From NCBI GenBank assembly GCA_963682055.1, contig OY821741.1, forward strand, positions 24,560,711-24,624,710: a stretch of DNA of 64,000 bases, given 5' to 3'. The stretch comes from Primula veris. Its lineage: Eukaryota > Streptophyta > Magnoliopsida > Ericales > Primulaceae. Within the stretch, counting starts at the first letter, position 1. Each line of letters begins with the position of its first letter. Positions 57,799 through 64,000 of the stretch are shown here, piece after piece. Both the position numbers and the translations under genes were made by a program. Below the pieces are notes generated by a model that searched no databases, had not been told where the DNA came from, and saw only the letters and a list, made by a program, of their open reading frames with translations.

Positions 57799-58390
57799 GA
57801 CTACAATCTTCTTTGGCGACCTCGACAAGCTACTTCAGTGATTTCGACAGACTTCTTCGGCGATTTCGACAAACTTCTTCGGCGATTTTGACAAGCTTCT
57901 TCGGCGATTTCGACAAGCTTCCTCGATGATTTCGACAAGCTTCTTTGGCGATTACAATCTTTTTTGGCGACCTCGACAAGCTACTTCAGTGATTTCGACA
58001 GACTTCTTCGGCGATTTTGACAAGCTTCTTCGGCGATTTTGACAAGCTTCTTTGGCGATTTCGACAACTTCCTCGATGATTTCGACAAGCTTCTTCGGCG
58101 ATTACAATCTTCTTTGGCGACTTCCACAAGCTACTTCAGTGATTTTGACAAACTTCTTTGGCGATTTTGAAAAGCTTCTTCGGCGATTTCGACAAGCTTC
58201 TTCGACGATTTCGACAAGCTTCTTCGACGATTTCGACAAGCTTCTTCGATGATTTCGACAAGCTTCTTCGGCGATTACAATCTTCTTCGGTGACTTCCAC
58301 AAGCTACTTCAGTGATTTTGACAAACTTCTTTGGCGATTTCGACAAGCTTCTTCGACGATTTTGACAAGTTTATTCGACGACTGATAGTC
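57799..58390. repeat. 22-bp minisatellite with about 150-170-bp super-repeat
   Basis: The unit is CTTCTTCGGCGATTTCGACA plus AG, with CGACG, TGATG and TTTTG variants. A longer block with GCGA(C/T)TACAATCTTCTTTGG and CAAGCTACTTCAGTGATTT interrupts it near 57,799, 57,948, 58,099 and 58,270. It lies between integrase and the 3' LTR of the Ogre-like element, the same relative place as the minisatellite in the other Tat element. Confidence 0.9.
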
Positions 58391-59191
58391 TGACTAACTG
58401 ACCAATGTGGTAGAAGTGACGGAAACGCTTGTTGAAGTAGAGTTTGTGTTTCTAGGTTGGTCGTCGAACAAAATCTCAATGCGCCTTTGTTTCATGAAGA
58501 GTACCATTCACATGACGGAGCTAGGTGAAGGCAGAATGATCAAATATCATAACTATCATGTTACAATAGAGGTTCTTCTTCTTCGCGTCTCAATCTCCTT
58601 GAAAGCTCGATGTTCTCTCACATGGTCATCTCAGCTGAAGGAACAATTATAAGAGCTCCAACTTTTGTTGACAACACGTGTTATTAGTTTATTGCTCTAG
58701 TTATTTAGTCTTCATTTTGCATTGTCGCATTTCCTTTTTGTAGTGGATTTTTCGTAATGACTTTATATGAGAACTAATTTCTTTCTTTACGCGCTTGTGT
58801 ACTTTTGCATAACTTAACCTTCATTTTGCCATTTATTTATGTACTCTTTTGTCTTTTGGAGCTTTCATAAAACTTGTGGGATATTTTTTTATTATTGTTG
58901 TCATGACTGAACTTGAAATAAATCTCAAGATGCCTACGTACCCGCGAAGGATCAAGCCAAACGTAGTTCATTTTTTTTTTTGGATTTTCTATATTTGATA
59001 ATTTTTTTGGATTTTTTGTTGTTGTTGTTGTTGGTATGACTGAACTTGAAGCAAGCCTCAAGATGCCTACGTACCCACGAAAGATCAAGTCAAACGTAGT
59101 TCATTTTTGTTGCCTCAATATTTATACTCATTCGGGCGACGAGTAAGATGCACTTTATACTCTTGCGTCCAGGAGTGTCTTCACTTCTTCT
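58391..59191. other. Non-coding 3' region with a direct duplication
   Basis: A 70-bp phrase containing ATGACTGAACTTGAA, CTCAAGATGCCTACGTACCC and CAAACGTAGTTCATTTTT occurs at about 58,903-58,975 and 59,036-59,107. The 133-bp period includes a T-rich linker with (TTG)n. Confidence 0.7.
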
Positions 59192-60715
59192 TTATGGGTA
59201 GTAACGATTAAAAAATCTGCCATTGATGGGGCCAATCTTTAAACCGTCTTCGCTTTGCAACTTGTAGGCGCCATTTGTGTAAACTTCTATCACTGTATAT
59301 GGTCCATCCCATTTGGAGAGAAATTTGTTCCCAGTGCGTCGTGTTGTGATGATAGGCCTTCTAACTGCTAACACCAAGTCTCCCTTTTGGAACGATCTTT
59401 GTTTAACCTTCTTGTTGAATGATTTCGACATCCGTGCTTGGTAACATTCCAACCTTTGTTGTGCTTCAAGTCTCTTTTCGTCGAGTGCTTCAAGTTCTTC
59501 GAGGCGAAGGCGAGCATTATCCTCAAGTGTCAATCCTTCTTGGAGGGCGATTCTAAGCGATGGGATTTGCGTTTCCAGTGGCAGGACAACTTCTACTCCG
59601 TACACCAACGAATATGGGGTTGATGTTTGATATGTCGTTCGATATGCCCAAAGAGCTTCTTTGATCCTTTCGTGCCAGTCCCTTCTTGATTTTTCCACAA
59701 CCTTCTTTAGCAAGTTTCCAAGTATTTTGTTGAAAGGTTCTGCGAGTCCGTTAGCTGACGCATTGTACATCAAAGAGTTATGTTGTTTGAAGCCAAATTT
59801 CTCCCATAGATTTGTCACTAACTTATTGTAGAAAGGCGTTCCGTTGTCATTGATGATGTAGCGTGGAACCCCATACCGAAATATGATATTTGATTTGATG
59901 AAGTTTACCACCATTTCCTTCTTCACATCTTTCAAAGGCACCACTTCTGCCCAATTTGAGAAATAATTGGTTGCTGCAAGTATGTAAAGATGCCCCCCAG
60001 AGGACTTAGGAAGTGGAAATTCATCTTTGGGGCATGCGCTGTTCAGGTCTCGAAAGTCTATGCAAACTCGTATTTGTCCATTTTTCTTCTTTACTGGAAC
60101 TATGCTCAAGATCCATGTTGAATATTTGACTTCCCTTATGAAACCTGCATCGATAAGTTTGTTGACTTCCACTTCAATCTGTTGAACCAACTCTGCTCGG
60201 AATCTTCGTTGAGCTTGTTTTACTGGTCTAAATCCTCGTTTTACTGCGAGATGATGAACTGCTATTTTGGGATCGAGTCCTGGCATCTCCTCGTAACTCC
60301 ATGTGAACACGTCTTTGTAGTCCCTAAGAAGCTTGATGTAATCTTTTTGGTCTTCTTTGCTTAAAATTGCACCTAGGTATGTAGGTCGCGGAGCATCCGC
60401 CGTGCCAAGGTTGACTTCTTTCAATTCATCCACTGTAGATCTAACACCTTCTTTGAGTTCTTCAGGAGCATCTTCTACCTCTTCTTCGATATGATCTTCC
60501 TCGTCGATCCCCGTGATGTGGTAAGACGTTGTGACTTGCAAGGTTTTCATCTGTATGGTACCTTGGACAATAACGACTACTCGGACCTTTCTTGCGAGAC
60601 GTCTTTGAGAAACTAGTGTATTCGTTGTCGTGCCAAGCCGGTCGAAAACAGATTTTCTTCTACTAAGTCGTCTAAATACTGATGGTCGCCTATTTGATAA
60701 TCTTTTAAATACATA
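59192..60715 (-). pseudogene. pol: Ogre-like pol remnant: RT start fused to integrase core by deletion
   Basis: Open frame from the stop at 60,716 to 59,192. The N-terminal part has Arg-rich linker residues, then the RT entry (HHLAVKRGFRPVKQAQRRF; KKKNGQIRVCIDFRDLNSAC). Right after DEFPLP, near 60,003-60,012, the frame passes into the integrase core (GGHLYILAATNYFSNWAEVV), with DNG and E-containing motifs (INDNGTPF, NGLAEPFN) and the C-terminal GPYTVIEV domain. Lost: the rest of RT including the catalytic YIDD motif, both RNase H domains, and the integrase zinc finger and first core Asp context. The deletion kept the frame. Not functional. Confidence 0.9.
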
Positions 60716-61786
60716 TCATGAAATTACATTTGCCCCCATTCCTTCAAGAACCAATTTCCTTTCCAATGACCGTTGAGGAGCCATTGGTGGCAAGTTTTGT
60801 AGTCCCTGGTGATCGATGACATGAACATCATTTTCTCCTATCGATTCAGCATCCTCGAATGTAGTATAACAGTTATTTGACTTCTTTATGATAATACGAG
60901 CTGGAACATGCATCTTGTAGCCAATTCCAACACGAGATTCTTTCACCGCGAAACCCTTTTGCTTGAGCATATTTTGTGTTGGATTTAAACTGTGAACCTT
61001 TTCTCCAGTTACTTCGGGAACAAGCTTTCCAAGCAGATTCAAACTTTCCTTGGAGTATCCACAATTTGTAAGTATCTTGCAGGTTTTTTTGCAAAAAGAT
61101 TGATTTCTTGAAGTCTCTCCATGTTCACTAACAGGGCCATGTGTTGGTCGCATAAAATCTTTGAGTATTGTTGTTCGTTCGATCGTAGTGACAGGAATTG
61201 TTAAGTCTTTGAAATTCAGATCATCGATGTTACTTGACTTGGGAGCGTAGCAAACCACTGGAGTTTTTTTCTTCTTTGTTAGTAGACTTTTACTTTTCAT
61301 ACTCTTACTTTCTTGGTCTTCTTTAGTTTTCTTTCCCACAATAGCTGGTGAAAGAGATTCAAGGGCATCCTCCTTCTTTGGTTTATCCACATAGAACTTG
61401 GCGTCAGCGAAATAAGCTTTCATTCCGTTGAAGGGATTTTTATCTGCTTCAACTTTCTTCACAACATCATTTTGGCAATACTTAAAACATTGGTGAAGAG
61501 TTGATGGGACGACTCTATTCTCGTGAATCCAAGGTCGACCAAGAAGCATGTTATATGAAGTCTTTGCATTGAGGACGTGAAACAAAGCAGTTGATGTAAG
61601 GTCGTCGATGACAAGCTCCAAACGTATTGTGCCAATCGCTCTTTGTCCATCTTGGTTAAATCCTTGAATCATTAGGCGTCTAGGAGATATCTCATCAATC
61701 GTGATCCCAAGATCATTAACAATTCGTAGTGGTAAAATATTGACGGCATATCCTCCATCTAGTAAAATCCTCTTCACTTTCTTCTC
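60716..61786 (-). pseudogene. Ogre-like protease region
   Basis: A frame of about 355 codons ending in TGA at 60,716-60,718, in the same frame as the pol remnant that follows. It has the retropepsin-like core RILLDGGYAVNILPL and LLGRPWIHENRVVPSTLHQC, as in Ogre-type Tat elements. DGG stands where DSG or DTG is usual in many families. The long C-terminal part (Lys/Ser-rich, then KGFAVKESRVGIGYK) links to RT. A single stop between protease and RT is reported for Ogre elements, where it may be spliced out; here it could equally be decay. Confidence 0.75.
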
Positions 61787-62338
61787 TCATGCGTAGCCAG
61801 AAACGAACAATGGACGATTATGGGGTTTTGCATCGAGTAACAAGTCTTCGTCAGAGAAGTTGATAATCGTCACATTTGTTACTTCATTTACTTCTTCAGA
61901 TTGAGCGGGTGTTGCTGAGAGTGTAGTGGACTCATCCTCATTTTCTTTGGAGAGCTCTTCGATAGCTGCGCCGTTACATGAGGCAGCATACCAGTCATTT
62001 TCATCTTCTTCTTTAGAGTATCTATCATTTATGCAACCATCACATTCACAAACATCCCAGAAGCAATGGCCGTCATCATCTTTGAACTTGTAAATAGGAT
62101 TTCCTCGATAGTAGTAGGCGATTGGAACCTCCATGCTTGGTCTTTCCGGGGTGGATTCTTCAATCACTCGCTCTTTGTAACGTAGAACGTAGTAGTCCCC
62201 ATCAGTTTGCTTAAGTTTCCCAACTTGTTTATCATTGGCTTCATATCTTTCTTTAAGAGCTTGTTGGCATTCTTGGCAAAGATCATTGCAAGGCTCAGAC
62301 GTATGCGGAATCTGGCTGATTTCTTCTATTTTGCACAC
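61787..62338 (-). pseudogene. Ogre-like gag-pro linker with Cys-rich block (B)
   Basis: 183 codons ending in TGA at 61,787-61,789, after which the same frame continues into protease. Contains GHCFWDVCECDGCINDRY and an upstream CNDLCQECQQALKERYEA. The acidic C-terminal half leads to protease. Together with the frame at 62,421 it shows a duplicated Cys block. Function unknown. Confidence 0.6.
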
Positions 62339-62420
62339 TTCATCAGGAACTTCAAAGGCACTGTCAAAACTTGAGGATTTCCCAACTTCGTTTACATTCG
62401 ATTCTTCACCAAATTCGTTG

Positions 62421-62900
62421 TTAGGGGTGCTTTTTAGATGAAAATTGATTCACTTCTTGTGCTTTGCCATACTGGACATAGTAATCGAACTTTCCAGACG
62501 ATTCTCCGAGGAGGCCAATTTGCGGGTCTCTAGCTTCGTAACTTTCCTTGAACAATTGTTGAGTATTTTTCTTTTTATTTTTCTTCTTCCTAATTTTTGG
62601 CACTTCGTTTTCGTCGCACCATTCCTTCCATTGGTACTCTATGCAGTCCTCACAATTGCAGACATCGAAGAAACAATGGCCGTTCTCACTGAATTTGTAT
62701 CTTGCCCCCTCTTGTTGATGCTGGTAGATTTGATTATTTTCCAAGGACATGAGTTCAGATTGGTGATGTTGATCTTCAGGAAGGTTTTTTAGAATCACGT
62801 CCCCATTAGTTTTGTAGTCTTCACTTTGTGTTGAGTTTACAGAGGAATGTTCTTCAACTATGAATTCCATTGGTGGGAAGGAGCCAAATTGGATTAGCAT
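62421..62900 (-). pseudogene. Ogre-like gag-pro linker with Cys-rich block (A)
   Basis: 159 codons. Contains GHCFFDVCNCEDCIEYQW, closely like the block at 61,787-62,338, followed by a Lys-rich stretch and LFKESYEARDPQIGLLGES, also like KERYEANDKQVGKLKQT there. Frame differs by one from the next ORF, so at least one frameshift separates them. Confidence 0.6.
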
Positions 62901-63010
62901 TGTTGTTGGGTTATGTACGTTTTCAACTGGAGAATCACTAATGAAGGTTGTGCATAATGAGCTTTTGCTTCATCTTATTCTTCCAACAAAATCTTTCCTT
63001 GGCTGGCTAG

Positions 63011-63417
63011 CTAGACGATCTTTTCTTTTAGCACGAAACATCGATGAGTTGGATGGCTGAGTAGACGATGGAACTTGCAGTAATTTGTGTCATTCACTTT
63101 ATCAGCCTCTTCTGCACGCTTCATTTCTAGGAGTTCAATCAAGTTGAGGGCCAAAAGTTCGTCTAGTATTCTTGGTACTTCGGTATCTGGAAACGGATAT
63201 TCCTTCTCTTGCATTTCCTTCAGGGTGAGCCTTCTCTTTCCATTCCATTGATTGTCAATTTTTCAACTTCGACTTTCTTCATGCTTGTGTTAATCTTGGA
63301 AGTTGAAGAGGCCTTTGACAGACTAGCAGAAACAACGAACGACTCCTTTTTGTCATTGTTTGGATGAGCCCTGCCCCATCTCGTGCTTTTGGGTTTACGT
63401 TTTATTTTATGTGACAT
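63011..63417 (-). pseudogene. gag: Ogre-like gag C-terminus
   Basis: Two short minus-strand frames: 63,220-63,417 (basic, MSHKIKRKPKSTRWGRAHP) and 63,011-63,214 with NYCKFHRLLSHPTHRCFVLK, the zinc-knuckle-like motif found near the gag end of Ogre-type elements. They are out of frame with each other. The rest of gag would be further right but is replaced by other sequence at about 63,418. Confidence 0.6.
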
Positions 63418-64000
63418 TTAAATCGGCAAAGCTTGATCTCCGCATGTTGAGATGCTAAACTCCATGTCATGCTTGGATAGAGTACTGAAATATGAAGCCA
63501 ACTCTTCAAGCGGAATCAAATTCGGAGTACAAACGAATGAGTTACAAGCGTTTGAAGTATGGCGAGAAAACCGTAAAATTACCAGAACATGACCTATCGT
63601 TTTGGACAAAACGACCGATCGTTTTGGTCTAAAAATTACCCGAGAGGTCAGAAAAATACGACCGGTCGTTTTGACAGACGACCGATCGTTTTTTGTTCCA
63701 GAGAGGTCTGAAAAATTCGACCAGTCGTTTTGACAGACGACCGATCGTTTTTTGGTCCAGAGAGGTTTGAAAACTTCGACTGGTCGTTTTGACAGACGAC
63801 CGATCGTTTTTTGACAAAATGACTGGTCGTTTTTCTGCTGAAAATTATCGATACAAAAACGTAAAATTTCTCAACACTTGTAAATTCCTTACAAGGCACA
63901 TATCACACAACATCATTCTAATCCATAGCATTTTTACGAACGACATCGATTCGCATATATTATTTATTAACACACAAGTTAATAATTTAGAAAACGCACT
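63418..64000. mobile_element. Unidentified inserted sequence with 59-bp repeats, right edge
   Basis: Three units of exactly 59 bp start at 63,675, 63,734 and 63,793 (CAGACGACCGATCGTTTTTT...), with partial ones on both sides. The motif CGACCGATCGTTTT is close to CGATCGGTCGTTTT in the solo LTR at 47,911-49,092, so this may be part of a related LTR. No end or target duplication could be defined before the window stops. Confidence 0.5.

Noticed and set aside
58052..58385. Repeat proteins encoded by the 22-bp minisatellite
   Set aside because: Frames are open simply because the unit lacks stops in several frames; no start or neighbouring coding sequence.
1..64000. tRNA, rRNA and riboswitch genes
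   Set aside because: No cloverleaf with A and B boxes or rRNA-like sequence was noticed; the TGGTATCAGAG and TGGCGCC strings are primer-binding sites after LTRs.

Overview
This is nuclear DNA from a flowering plant, probably a eudicot; the species cannot be told from the sequence alone. The evidence is Tat-lineage Ty3/gypsy retrotransposons with two RNase H domains, plant pogo-like transposons with CAGT(T/A)AAACCTC ends, large satellite arrays, GT-AG introns, and one split host gene for a SpoU/TrmH-type RNA methyltransferase. Nearly everything else is nested repeats.

Left part (1-6,652). A truncated copy of a Tat retrotransposon (1-2,815, only its antisense-ORF region) runs into a 3.1-kb minisatellite whose unit core is the perfect 20-bp palindrome AAAACAGTCCGGACTGTTTT. 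T-rich and then ordinary sequence follows. The host gene is on the minus strand: its last exon is 6,653-7,054 and the preceding exon is 25,403-25,453. The intron between them is 18.3 kb because a 17.5-kb Tat retrotransposon (7,265-24,784, target duplication ACTAT) sits in it.

The Tat element has 570/566-bp LTRs that differ by 7 substitutions and one 4-bp gap, a primer-binding site, gag-pol in one frame broken by three stops, an in-frame 444/438-bp tandem duplication inside reverse transcriptase, and a two-unit minisatellite after pol. Behind these lies about 8.4 kb of minus-strand coding capacity: a spliced antisense gene, two further coiled-coil ORFs, and five small coiled-coil ORFs, each with its own TATA-like box. 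This antisense battery is the most unusual thing in the window.

Middle (25,717-41,830). A 16.1-kb satellite of about 74 heterodimers (114 + 105 bp) lies directly upstream of the second host exon. It carries a 3,055-bp higher-order repeat. No further host exon was found to the right, so either the next intron exceeds 38 kb or the gene is broken.

Right part (41,831-64,000). This is a stack of insertions: a 2.3-kb LTR with tRNA-Met-type primer site, itself hit by a solo LTR of the Tat family (target duplication CATGA); a pogo-like element (47,060-51,000) hit by a solo LTR (GTGAA), which was hit by another solo LTR (GCACC); and a minus-strand Ogre-like Tat element (3' LTR 52,443-53,785; broken gag-pro-pol to about 63,417). 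The Ogre-like element carries a second pogo-like transposon (54,542-56,786) whose transposase is intact apart from one stop. At the right edge is a 59-bp repeat related to the inner solo LTR. All calls are from reading the sequence; no database search was run.
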